A DNA stretch of 64,000 nt from Neodiprion pinetum (lineage: Eukaryota > Arthropoda > Insecta > Hymenoptera > Diprionidae), in contig NC_060233.1 of assembly GCF_021155775.2 (NCBI RefSeq), positions 41,891,609-41,955,608 on the forward strand. The letters are read 5' to 3'. The notes beneath the pieces are model-generated. The model made no database searches. It was given only the letters and a program-made list of their open reading frames with translations, and was not told where the DNA came from. The position numbers were made by a program, and so were the translations under genes. This document shows, in pieces, positions 52,301-61,590 of this stretch (the first letter of the stretch is position 1; each line of letters begins with the position of its first letter).

Positions 52301-55300
52301 AAACTTGAATTGAACCGAAGGAAAAATAGTAAAGTACCGCGAATAATGCCACGATCGTATAATTATTATGTATAATATAGAGGTAACACGGTGTGGTAAA
52401 AAACGTGGCAATCTTTCGATCTCAGGAAGTCATACGAAATGATGTTATTCGATTTAGAAAACAGAAATTGCGGCAGCGATTCGGCAAATTGAACGATAGG
52501 CTCGTTGTTGTAGGAATACCTTTGAGAGTGGCAGACGTAGCAAAAGTGGCCTACCGAAACGGCGTGCATAATTGCTAGGTGGAGGTAGAAGGCAGGCAGA
52601 GGTGTACGAGTCAACGACCCTCGAATTGAACTCAACAACTCAGGGCGGCGAAAAACTCGGCAGGCAGGCTAAAACGCGGAGCCAAGGATCCCTCGACGGA
52701 TAATCAGAACGGCGAGATCGGTGGAGATTATCCTACGTAACGAGGACCTCGACGACTACAAATTGCCTAGAGTTTGTCGACGTGCGTTATAACAGTGAAA
52801 TTATATCCCGACATTGAATGAACCCCGCGAATCCCGCGCGTAACGCTCATTAAGAAACTCCGGCGACAACTCGAGGTTCTTCTTTATCTCTCGTTCTCTT
52901 CTTTTTGCGGATATATGCTTAGTTTCGCAGTTCGATGTGTTTTTTTTTCTGTTTTTTTTTTTTTTTTTAACGCAACTTTTGCGTTGGCAAAATTTTTGTC
53001 CTAGACTTACTTGAGGATTGTATTTTTGTAATATTATCATACGTTTCATAAGAATCAAATTAATCAGTGGGAATTTGATCGCCTGCAGGTATCGTTAATT
53101 TCAATCAATATTCTGCAACTCACGGCCTTTGATTCGTTCATCTAAGCGTCTTGGATGAATTTTTCTCTTCCACTACTTTTACATAAGAAGATATATACAC
53201 GTGAGAGATGAAATTCGTTCGTGCATGGTTTTGAAAGTTTTCCAAACCGTAGTTATAAATTTCTCTCGATTGAAGAAACAGGTGTAGTAAACATTTCACC
53301 GGGATATAAACTCTACACAGTATTATATACATTACACACCTATGCCTGAATAGTACAAAGATCAAGATTGAGAATAAATGGAAAAACAGATAGAAAATAA
53401 TAAAAGACAAGCGTCAACGATTGTTTGTCTCTTTTATCCCGTTGATGAAAATACGAGACTGCAAAGACGCGTCCGTCTTAATTAACGCGTCGCGTGAAAA
53501 TTTTCCCGCGAGAGCATTGATCCGCGCATATTTTCCAACCGCATCTCGTGTAAGAAGCCGCGCACGATGCTGAAAGGAAGAGCGAGGGTGACGAGGAGGA
53601 GGCAAAGGTCGCGGAAGATCCTACAGCGATAGTCGTATACGAAACGAAACGGCTCGTCGCTACACCTGCACGTGCTTCCGCCCTCGAACTGCGCCTATCC
53701 ATCCGGTCTGACTTCTATGCCCGTATAAATACCGCGCGTAGCGAGCTTATTGATGCGTCGCGTCGTAAGCGAGGCACGATGATCTACGCCAGCTGACGGA
53801 GGCCTTGGAGGAGGCGGAGGCGGAGGCGGAGGTGGAGGTGTTCCAAGATACGTACGTTACAGGTTTGCACACCTAACCCGTGGCTATTATACGCGACGGT
53901 ATTTCCCTCCCGCCTCGAATCTCGCGGAGAAAGTGCGCGGTATAGATTTATACGGATACCTGCACTGCGGCTGCTTTCTACGGCATCTATCGTCGCAACG
54001 ACGACGAACGCTCGACGAGTCGCGCGAGAACCGACGGAAGATCGACTTTTAAGCCGCTGTTAGAACCTAAGTGTTGTTTTGACTTTTTAGAGATATCGAG
54101 ACGAGAGAATTCGTAAACTCAAACCGCGAAGCAGTAGGAAATCGAACATTTTTTTAGCGACATATTTCTTCTTTTTTTTTTTCTCAAAGCGTCGGAGGAA
54201 AAAAATGCGGTGAAAAATTGGCGAACATGGTTTTACAAACTTTGGGAAATGACGGTGGCGAGATAAAGAGGTGCGAGTCTAATCAAAGTCTCGTTGAATA
54301 TTTTCCGAAATTTTTCTCACGGATTCTAACGATCTTAAATTGAGTTGAGAGAAGAATCCTGGGAAATGGATAAAGGTGCATGATAACGAAACGCGATGAT
54401 ACAACGTGCATGAATGCAGCGCTGCGCGTAAGGCCACCGTAAATAGCTGAAAGAAATTCCGGGCAAAATAGCCATAAAAGTGGATTCCCGCGCTCGTAAG
54501 AAGAGAGGAGAGAGGAGAGAGGTGGCCTCCTCGGCCAGCAGCGGCCTTAGCTACGATTCGCTCTCTTATTCCTATGCCCATGAACAAAGGAACGTAACAA
54601 TCGCGCGTTACCTCATCAAAACGCAACAACGCAACGGTTACGATCGTTTCTGCAGGCGGAGAGCACCGGCAGAAGTCTCGTGGTGCGTAAAATTGTTTCT
54701 GCGTTATTGTACACCATAGCTCTGACCGCAAGCAGCTGAGCGAGCTAAGCTGGAGAAAATGCTCATGGTAGAAAAAAAAAAAAAAAAAAAAAACGATCCC
54801 CCATCTGATAGTAGCGGGGGAGGATTTTAATCCTCTTTTTTTTCTTCTTCGGATCTTCCCAGAAATATATATATATGGCGATGATTTCTCTACCGATCGC
54901 CGCCGATTTCCGGTGGTCGAATCGTATCGCTGAAAACCTCGAGGCTCTTTGCCTGCATCGGCGTTACATTTTTGTTTGACTGTTTTTTTTTTTTTTTTTT
55001 TTTTTTTTTCTGCAACGTTTTTCAACTTTTTTCACGGTCATTGGCGAACATCGCCGACGAGCTTCGGTACCCTCGCTCTGCAATGGATCGGCAAAATCAA
55101 GGGGATATTGAGAAGCCGGTATGAGAGGGGAACTTTTTGCCGGTATAACGCCGGGAGAAATAACAGAGTAACTAAATATAAATAAACTAATTGCCGGAGA
55201 TCCTGACCGCGCGGTTTATACACGGATTCATGGCTTCGTTCTTCCCTTGGCTTCTACTTTTCTCACCGCCTGCCCTCCAGGCGATCGGTAATTAACATAT

Positions 55301-56302
55301 CGTTTATCAGTTATTACCATTCTCATTCGCCACTCATCGCCGAGAACGTCGAGCTTCAGAAATTGTTCGATCCATGCCGAGGATCCGTCAGGATCTTCGT
55401 GTCTAATTATCCTTCAATGTTACCCAACGATGTAAGGGATCTTTGCTAACCTCCAAACGTCCTTAGACCGCGAAAGTATATCACTTCCAAGCACCTTGTC
55501 TTCCACTCGTCGGTGTGCAGAATCCGCCTTCTTTGTGCTCAGGTGTATTCATCCATTCGAGTGGTCAACAATTTTTCACATACGCACGAATGCGGAACGA
55601 TCATATCGTGTTATTATCGATCAAACTGTGTACCAGTCACGACGATATTCGTTCTCCATTCTTGTGCACCTCGTACTCATCCACGTTTAGCCCACGATGA
55701 TGATTGAATTTGAAAAATTTCCTCCCGTAAAAACAAGTGTTTTACCTCAAGTTGGGTGGGCGGCCGAAAACTTGACCAATCGAAACCAAAAATAGCAGCA
55801 GTTGTACAGACGACGATGATTCGGCGAATGTTCGATCGTCACACAGCGCCCGGAGGCTTGACAATCGTCGACGATGAGTGTGCCCACGTCAATGATTATC
55901 TTGTAGTATCTCGACGGAATTCCTGTCATACCTACGTACAGCCTCATTGATCGTCTAAAGTTTACGGACATTATTAAACGACTCGTAATCAGAGTCTGGC
56001 CGACCTTATGGAAAACAATTCGGTTCCTCGGTTATGGTCGGAATGAAGCTTCCAAGTTGGTTATACCTACGTATCTACAGGCTTTTGAAGCGGTAGAAGA
56101 AATCGGATTACGATTGGTCTCGAATCCTGAAAGATGAAGCGATTGTCACGGACTTGGTAGACATTTCCTGATCTTTTTATCTAACCAATGTGGACAACAA
56201 CGAAGCAGAGAAATGTGGAGATTGAGAAAATATTTGAAGGAATTGATCGTCTTTCCACATCTCTGTGAAACACTCCGCAGACGTGACTAGCTGACATTAC
56301 GA

Positions 56303-56345
<43 letters not shown>

Positions 56346-58205
56346 ACTCACCGGTTTTAACGGTGAGCTGTGACCCTGTTGATACCCAACCGATATTGAC
56401 CTTTGCCGCGGTACAAGTCAGTCCAAGCATCCGCTGAAACGCGGTTGTTGAATTACAAACATGCCCAAGTAGCCGGTTAACCGCGTTTCTTGTTGACTCT
56501 TTGGAAATGATTGCAGTGAGAGGGTAAACAGGCGATTAAACTCCCTAAGCGACCCTTTAGCGCTCAGTTTATCGATCGATTAGCCAACCATCGGAGTGGA
56601 ACGAGATGGAGATGGAGATGGAGATGGAGGAGAAATACGGCGCTACCTTTCGACCGAGTTTACAAACGATGAAAGTTCAGCTGTGCCGCGGTGCTCCATG
56701 CAGGCGTACAAAGAGACCCAATCCTCTCTTTCTCATGCTCTGGAGGACTTTGCATGTGCGGTGGTGCAGCGCGGCTCTCGACTTGCCGCTGCTGGTGCTG
56801 CGACGACGAGGGGGTCAAAGACAAGTCGATTGCATTTGCGGTTCGCAATCTTCTAGTCTCTGCACGGATATGGAAACGTGGGAGTTTGACCTCGGACGTC
56901 GAGAATTTCTGACGGTAGTCGATTCCCCTCGTCGAGTACGTTCGAACCACCGTCAACTTTTGCTATTCATCCTCCATTTCTTCCACAAACTCACAAATTC
57001 CTCGAATTTGTTCCTTCAACTATGTACCTTTTCGCGCGACCTCTCATCACCTCAATCGTTGTATTCTCTCGAGTACCTACTGTGCTTACGAGAAAAGCTC
57101 AACAGACCTAGGTACGTACCGTTCTCAAGATGTTGCTATCACGGAATTATCGATTGTAACAATTGACGTTCGATAAATGAAATTCAAGACCATTTCGCCG
57201 CGTTGACGATGTTCCGTTGTATACCTTGGTCCACGTGACGCGTTACGCAGTACCATTATACTCAACGCGTGCGACGAGGAATGAGGTCGTCGATAATGCA
57301 TAGAGAGCTGTCAAACCGAACCCTGGTTATATCTCTTTAACAACCCGTAATTAGAACGTAGATAACTACTTCACCGCGTCGAATAGACCCCGGCCCACGC
57401 CTTCGGCCTCCTTCTCTCCTCTCCTCTCCTCTCTTCACTCACTCGATTTTCCTCTCGGTAAGTCCGGTCTTGAATCGGGCGTTCGCCAACCCGGTTGTCG
57501 GCGCCTCTCATCGTCGGCGACAAGGAACACGATCGTCGGTCGATTCTTCTTTCTTGTTCTTCTCGTTGGTCCGAGGCGACATTAAGCGATCAGAAATTCC
57601 CCTCGGCAGCTGTAATTGAATGTTGTAACGAATTACCGAGACGTCGTGTAACGATTCCTTTTCTCTTCACTCTTTGATCCGCGACTAAATTCATAAGAAA
57701 ATAAACTAATTCGCGATGATACAAGGGTACGCCGATATACGTACCTTATACAGTGTCCGGCGTGCCCTTGGGTCTTGTTGGGAGTACAATGAGGAAACGG
57801 AACCGCTCCACTCCGATACGTATAACCTTTGGTCGAGCGGAGAGAAGAGAGATTCGATCGCGATCCTAGGCTAGCTGGTTAAGCTAAATCTCGTTGCGGG
57901 ATTGAAGGAGGTACCGTTAGATCGTGTCGGGAGGATGACCTTAAACCTTAAACCCCTCGCGTTCGGAAGGAGAGGATGAGGCATTATTATGTACCGATGG
58001 TACGTTGCATGATCGGTGTCAAATGGCGCGGGCCTTGACCAGCTCAACATCGTTCCTGGGGATAATTTATAAATCGCAGAAGTACTTATCCGTACCTCTG
58101 GAACTGCATCTGCGGAAACAACGGGATAAAGAAACGAATATGAAACTCGATGCCGATTTTTTTTATTCTTCTCCGATCCTCGCCAATATCGCCCTGTCAA
58201 ACTCT

Positions 58206-58240
<35 letters not shown>

Positions 58241-60473
58241 GATTGGCAGCGGCCGTAGAATAGGAAACTCCATAGCGTGGACAAATTATAAATTATCTGG
58301 TTCTCGTCTATCCACTGTTGTTCTACTTCTCATTGTATCTCTATCTTCGTTTTATTATGTTTTACGTTTATTCTCATTGTTATTCTTAATTTTATTACTA
58401 CTTTTAATTTATTTTATATATCTTCCTGTACTACCTATTCTTATCCTGCATCTATCAAATTGTGCACTATTATTTTATTCCTATCGTCGGTTCTTTAAAT
58501 TGTAAACCATCATTATTTTCATTGATTATCAACTCTGAATTGTATATTTATTATTAGTTAACTATTTATTTATTTTATCTGCCTGGTTCATAGTTAGTAA
58601 TATATCCTTTTTATTATATTACACTTCTGTTATGTTGCATTATTATCACTAGATCTATTGTAAAATCCTGATCTTGTATCTTATGTTACTTGCCTTAAAA
58701 CCCAAGTGGGTCATGGCATAAATAAACGCGATCTATCTATCTATCTATCTCTTTCTCTCTCACACACATTTCGATCTGCCTCAAATTACGCTCCGGTATG
58801 CGGATGCTGCCCGGTGGCTATTCTCTTAGCTGTAAATGCTAAACAATAACCTACGAGCTGCGATGGCCGATTATGTATGTACCGTTTCTGTCTTAAATAC
58901 TTTGGAATCTTCTTCTTTCTGGTTTTGCGATTTATATCGTATTTTTGTGAACTCTACTGTCACTTTTTTTGCTAATTAACATCAGATATAACCTGAAATT
59001 TCTGCGTTTTATTACAGGTATTGTCATAATAATGCAAACGGGGTGGGGAGGGGTAAAGCAATCAGCCAATAAAAATCAATCCAATTTCTCTTTACCGTAC
59101 GTTTCGCTTGCGCAATAGATCGACGTATATATACGCATGTTGCGTATCGTTGTAGCTTATTATTAACGTATATCTATAGTCCAGATGCTTTCACTGGATT
59201 CAACGTACTGTACCTATCGCCCTCTGGGTTAATAGATTTTCCCCTACACCGTTGAACAAACAAAAGAACGATCTAATCGGTATGTTCGTTCAATTTAATT
59301 ATCCCTTATCTCAGGACGCGGATGTTGTAGAATAAAGTGGAATATCGAGCGGCATTGAAAATGGATGAACAATTCAGAAGCTCTGCTGAAATTATTTGCT
59401 CTGTTTTTCTCGATGCTAGAATATGCTTACACGTCTTATCGTCGTGCGATGATAACGAGGAATCGAGAATCATACTGATTATCCAGATGACTGATCGATT
59501 GAAATTTTCTTTATTTATATCTGAATTTTTATACCGACAGGAGCCGTGAACGTGGTTGTGTGTATTTTTTATTTTCACGCAAATAAACAGACGAATGCAA
59601 CGAATGACGCTAATTTTATTTTATCTCTTCTTTTCTGTTTGTTTTCGGTTACACAGTGGAAAGTACGCGGCGGTAAAAAGATGCCGGGAGAAGTCAAGCG
59701 GCAGACAATGGGCGGCAAAATTCCTCAAGAAGAGACGAAGGGCGCAGGAACTTCGCGCCGAAGCACTTCACGAAGTCGCGGTGCTGGACGCCGCAGCAAC
59801 ATGTTCCCGCCTCGTTTCCCTCCACCAAGTCTTCGAGACGAAGACTGAAATGGTCCTAGTCCTCGAGTTGTAAGTACAAACCTGCGATCAGGAACTCTGG
59901 AAATCGCGAGGCTGAAGTTGGTTACTAAACGTTACCCTAACGATTACATCCCGAGAAGATTTGGCATTATTATCGGACAATTTTAGGATGACTTTTAAGG
60001 AGTTGGCTGTTCAGAATCAGTGTATATATTTTGTTCATAATGGTTTGATAAATTTTGGAAAGTCGCAAAGGTGGGAGAATTAACGATTTTTCCTAAACAT
60101 GCATCGTTCCAGTAACGTTACTAACTTCATCCTCGTTGGAAGTCTCGATTTTAAACCACAATAGCCAAAGCTCTCAACCATAGAAATTGTTCACTTTTAG
60201 TATGCAACTTTTCTTCTTCTTCTTCTTCCCTTTCCCTTTTTTTAGCTTTGGAAAGTTGACAAAGTACCTATCCTTTGTTTCCTGTCATTTTTCGTCAGTT
60301 ATTCAAGACATCGGTTTCCATTTCGAATTTTCAGCGCGCCGGGTGGCGAGCTTCAGATGATCCTGGACAAAGACGAAGTGCCAGAGGAGAGACAAGTAGC
60401 CAGACTGATGAAGCAGATTTTAGACGGCATTGCCTTCCTCCATTCCCTGAACGTCGCCCACCTCGACATCAAG
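14468..60473 (+). CDS. Drak: DRAK/STK17-type serine/threonine kinase, 5' part (gene-level, three exons, 3' end outside window)
   Basis: The spliced coding sequence is join(14468-14601, 59657-59869, 60335-60473): 486 nt, 162 codons, open throughout. What is seen: an N-terminal leader (residues 1-42), a modified glycine loop ARGKYAAVK (44-52), the ATP-binding lysine K66 in AAKFLKK, the helix-C glutamate E84 in HEVAVL, the hinge around LVLEF (112-116), GGEL (119-122), and the catalytic loop HLDIK with D160. What is known: the HLD version of the HRD motif and a RKRR/KKRRR-like basic stretch after the VAIK lysine are typical of the DAPK/DRAK family. Drosophila Drak phosphorylates the myosin regulatory light chain and acts in epithelial morphogenesis; vertebrate STK17A/B act in apoptosis and lymphocyte signalling. 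What is inferred: DRAK rather than canonical DAPK, because the leader is short, the basic KKRRRAQ stretch is present and GGEL is followed by a short linker. The activation segment, DFG and C-terminal tail are not in the window, so intactness cannot be judged. Confidence 0.88.
20853..20872 (+). repeat. (GA)n microsatellite
   Basis: Ten GA units, continuing imperfectly downstream. Confidence 0.9.
21323..21356 (+). repeat. (CA)n microsatellite, imperfect
   Basis: CA units with one CT interruption near 21345. Confidence 0.93.
22620..22810. promoter_or_regulatory. Candidate intronic conserved/regulatory patch
   Basis: A complex, balanced-composition stretch in repeat-rich surroundings, with TTTATTGG and CATAAAAT (posterior-Hox/Caudal-like) and the palindromic TTCCCTGGGAA. 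Conservation is untested. Confidence 0.2.
22894..22928 (+). repeat. (CT)n microsatellite
   Basis: About 17 CT units. Confidence 0.96.
24290..24330. repeat. (TA)n microsatellite
   Basis: About 20 TA units. Confidence 0.96.
26520..26770. promoter_or_regulatory. Candidate intronic conserved/regulatory patch
   Basis: Free of simple repeats, with TTTAATTAG, CCTGATTAATG and ATTTATAG homeodomain-type motifs. Conservation is untested. Confidence 0.2.
28311..28396 (+). repeat. (TCA)n microsatellite, 86 bp perfect
   Basis: About 28.7 uninterrupted TCA units. It produces artificial poly-Ser and poly-Met open frames on the two strands, which are not genes. Confidence 0.97.
32200..32345. promoter_or_regulatory. 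Candidate intronic element with clustered GATA motifs
   Basis: TTATC, TTATCAG and CTATCAG occur within about 40 bases (32290-32332) next to TGATTGATATC. This is denser than I would expect by chance in the local context but has not been tested. Confidence 0.2.
33910..33936. repeat. (TA)n microsatellite
   Basis: About 13 TA units. Confidence 0.95.
34567..34602 (+). repeat. GATGCT hexamer array, six units
   Basis: One GATGCC followed by five perfect GATGCT units. It creates an Asp-Ala-repeat open frame that is not otherwise gene-like. Confidence 0.9.
34780..35060 (+). repeat. Degenerate purine-biased repeat (GAAAATCGG-like)
   Basis: The plus strand repeats loose variants of GTTGAAAATCGG / GTAAAAATCGG / TGGGAATTG at irregular spacing, with strong G+A excess and few C. 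This looks like an old tandemly expanded sequence. No boundary repeats were found. Confidence 0.4.
36376..36391. repeat. 16-bp perfect palindrome with central CAGCTG
   Basis: ACGCGCAGCTGCGCGT reads identically on both strands and has an E-box (CAGCTG) at its centre. Binding by a bHLH dimer is conceivable; chance is also plausible. Confidence 0.6.
37554..37593 (+). repeat. CACGTATT array, five 8-bp units
   Basis: Three perfect CACGTATT units are followed by CACGTATC and CACGTATA. Confidence 0.9.
39500..44800. other. Intron 1, GC-richer homopolymer-poor block; no gene recognised
   Basis: Compared with its flanks this part has few microsatellites or A/T homopolymers and a higher GC content, so many overlapping open frames of 60-165 codons occur on both strands. 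None shows a recognisable domain, and overlapping frames on opposite strands argue that these are compositional. A three-unit GCAAGACGCC array lies at 43191-43220. It may hold conserved noncoding DNA, a noncoding transcript or simply a different compositional domain. Confidence 0.4.
43191..43220 (+). repeat. GCAAGACGCC array, three 10-bp units
   Basis: Two perfect units and a third differing in its last base. Confidence 0.85.
44801..48543. other. Intron 1, no gene recognised
   Basis: A/T-rich up to about 47.6 kb. A repeat-poor patch at 47690-47860 contains GGGAATTATCC (close to a Rel/NF-kB-type site) and homeodomain-type TTAATT motifs. From about 48.27 kb the sequence becomes GC-rich. Confidence 0.4.
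45074..45103. repeat. Short hairpin, about 11-bp stem
   Basis: AACCTTCGTTGG and CCAACGAGGTT pair with one bulged base around a 7-base loop. It is too short for a microRNA precursor by itself. Confidence 0.6.
48544..48633 (+). repeat. 15-bp minisatellite with 30-bp dimer pattern, six units
   Basis: Six contiguous 15-bp units begin AGCGGCATT or AGCGGAATT in strict alternation (C, A, C, A, C, A), so the real period is 30 bp. A degenerate seventh unit starts at 48634. Because 15 is a multiple of three, both strands read as pentapeptide repeats, for example SGIIS on the plus strand, inside the 127-codon (plus) and 218-codon (minus) open frames. No other coding evidence supports either frame. Confidence 0.92.
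48634..53723. other. Intron 1, no gene recognised
   Basis: GC-rich to about 49.15 kb, where overlapping frames occur on both strands, then A/T-rich with ATCC/ATCT tetranucleotides at about 49613-49645 and (AT)n at 50543-50560. Confidence 0.45.
53724..53731 (+). promoter_or_regulatory. TATA-box-like motif in a GC-rich context
   Basis: TATAAATA preceded by CCCG and followed by CCGCGCG. A start site would be expected near 53754-53756, ahead of a GC-rich segment with a GGAGGC array. TATA-like motifs are common by chance in this A/T-rich intron; only the GC-rich surroundings make this one stand out. It could mark an alternative or nested transcript. No downstream coding exon is recognised. Confidence 0.25.
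53805..53840 (+). repeat. GGAGGC/GGAGGT array
   Basis: About six hexamer units, G-rich on the plus strand and potentially G-quadruplex forming. Confidence 0.85.
56306..56343 (+). repeat. (CT)n microsatellite
   Basis: About 19 CT units. Confidence 0.96.
58208..58240 (+). repeat. (CT)n microsatellite
   Basis: About 16 CT units immediately left of the possible LINE remnant. Confidence 0.95.
58260..58750 (+). mobile_element. Possible 3' end of a truncated LINE (non-LTR retrotransposon)
   Basis: A T-rich segment without homology that I recognise ends in the block CTTGCCTTAAAACCCAAGTG, then GGGTCATGGCATAAATAAACGCG, then (ATCT)n at 58731-58750. A conserved-looking 3' end passing directly into a short tandem tail is typical of LINE insertions, where the tail replaces poly-A. 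No reverse-transcriptase frame remains, so the copy would be heavily 5'-truncated. The left boundary is uncertain: it might start after the (CT)n at 58240. Confidence 0.4.
58751..59656. other. Intron 1, last part before exon 2
   Basis: No gene seen. The frame open from 59556 into exon 2 begins in intronic sequence; a normal acceptor at 59656 interrupts it. Confidence 0.5.
59657..59869 (+). CDS. Drak: Drak coding exon 2 (kinase N-lobe)
   Basis: The 213-nt exon follows acceptor TTACACAG (ending 59656) and ends at donor GAGTT|GTAAGT (59869/59870). The first base completes the split Arg codon, and the last two bases plus C of exon 3 make Phe116. It encodes residues 46-115: GKYAAVKRC, the ATP-anchoring lysine K66, a basic run KKRRRAQ (69-75), helix C with E84 and the beta4-beta5 strands up to LVLE. 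L114 sits in the gatekeeper position by alignment with other kinases. The first glycine of the usual GxGxxG is alanine (A44), while the second (G46) is kept. This is the strongest homology in the window; the family assignment rests on it and on exon 3. Confidence 0.92.
59870..60334 (+). other. Drak: Intron 2 of Drak, 465 nt
   Basis: Donor GTAAGTAC, acceptor TTTCGAATTTTCAG, phase 2. It contains a TTC/CTT pyrimidine run near 60210-60245 and otherwise unremarkable A/T-rich sequence. Confidence 0.88.
60335..60473 (+). CDS. Drak: Drak coding exon 3 (hinge to catalytic loop)
   Basis: The 139-nt exon runs from acceptor TTTTCAG (ending 60334) to donor AAG|GTGAGC (60473/60474). It encodes residues 116-162: FAPGGELQMILDKDE, then helix E with RLMKQILDGIAFLHSLNVAHLDIK. 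D160 is the catalytic base of HxDxK and K162 the conserved lysine. Leu instead of Arg before the Asp (HLD) is seen in DAPK/DRAK and CaMK-like relatives and means phospho-activation through an HRD arginine is not expected. The exon ends in phase 0, so the next exon should begin with Pro of the KPxN motif. I did not find a matching exon before position 64000. Confidence 0.9.
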
Positions 60474-61566
60474 GTGAGCTGAAAAATGTCAATCCTGCAT
60501 TCCGGCGCATCTTCGTCATCGTGCATGCGACAACGTTGATGATTTTCCATCTCCGTATTACGCGAGGTGATAGTTATAAAATTCATACGTCGTCGTGCGC
60601 GATTTGTTGTAAATTTTGGCAAACTGGGTGCCGGGCGCGTTTCGGCTTCGTGAAATACCAGAACTCGCGGGTTGGGCGACATTTCTGGCAATGATTGCGA
60701 ACCTCGCTGGCTCGTTGCGAGGTATTCACAGGTACCGGGGCACTGCCTTAGAGCCACTACCGACTACGGAACCAACGACCCAGATTGTTATGTAAATACG
60801 TGGCTAGGCACTGCCAACTGTTATACAGATTAGAACGGATTAGCGCCGAGTCGTGAAGATAGCGAGAAGAGACACTCGCGGGTGTTAAATTATAACCCTC
60901 GAAAAACTTTGTTCACTTGTATTAATATTAAACATCGAATTAATCGGATCACGAAGTGCTTTACGGTAATTTCTTTATTCTCTAATCGGTCAGAAATTAA
61001 TGACAACAAATTCATGGTTTTCACGATTCAATTTCTTTCCACCTTGTTGTTTGGCACGTAAATTTCAATTGGAGACAATTTCAGTTTTAATCTCAGTGAA
61101 ACGGAATAAAAGCGGAATCTAGAAAGTAAGAATAAGACAATATTGATAAAAATAGAAAGACCTGTAATATTACGATGTCGGACAAGCGCCGGTGTTTACC
61201 GATTACGAGGAGCCGGGTAATCGATACCGGCGAATCAAGGTAAGCCGGTTATCGGTGTATGCCTTACGCCTCGATCCGCCGTAATAATATTCATCCTGAT
61301 AGATAGTCGCGACGTGTATAACGTCCGCTTGACTTGCCTCGCCTCGTTTCACAGTGTGTTATACCTTATACCTTCGTACCTACACGATCCTACGATCCTT
61401 GCGAGAGTCTCCTCTCCTAGAACTCTCGGTGGTTTCAGCCTCACCTTGCCTCGCCTTTTGCCTTGCCTCACGCGCGTTCAGATCGTAATCCGCACCGACG
61501 ACGTTACGTAACCCAATTACCGGCACATTTCGCAAATTGCTATCAACGCGGGCGTATTCAGCTGTC

Positions 61567-61590
61567 ATATATATATATATATATATATAT
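61567..61590. repeat. (AT)n microsatellite
   Basis: About 12 units followed by ACAT tetranucleotides. Confidence 0.94.

Larger units (their letters stand above)
53841..58259. other. Intron 1, no gene recognised
   Basis: Poly-A at about 54773-54793 and a 27-base poly-T at 54983-55009 flank a GC-rich hairpin (54797-54821) and a second stem (54820-54835). A GGAGAT array lies at about 56603-56630, (CT)n at 56306-56343 and (CT)n at 58208-58240. The long minus-strand frame 54279-55025 spans these homopolymers and is not gene-like. Confidence 0.45.
14602..59656 (+). other. Drak: Intron 1 of Drak, 45,055 nt
   Basis: It is bounded by GTGAGAG and TTACACAG and is phase 2. It separates the residue A44 side of the glycine loop from GKYAAVK. 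Reading through it I recognise no protein-coding exon, tRNA or known microRNA on either strand. It holds simple repeats, one probable LINE remnant, short tandem arrays and several complex patches listed separately. Long first introns commonly host enhancers and alternative promoters; here that is an inference only. Confidence 0.85.

Noticed and set aside
53724..54070. A nested protein-coding gene starting at the TATA-like motif
   Set aside because: No convincing open frame or exon with a recognisable product follows. Kept only as a possible promoter.
54797..54842. Bacterial-style rho-independent terminator (GC hairpin plus T run)
   Set aside because: The DNA is clearly eukaryotic and intronic; the resemblance is incidental.
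54279..55025. 248-codon minus-strand open frame
   Set aside because: It starts in and spans long homopolymers (poly-Lys and poly-Phe), has no recognisable domain, and overlaps frames on the other strand.
59556..59873. Alternative kinase start at 59556 reading straight into exon 2
   Set aside because: It would replace the start of the glycine loop with intron-like T-rich sequence. The acceptor at 59656 and the in-frame join to exon 1, which gives FARGKYAAVK, are better supported.
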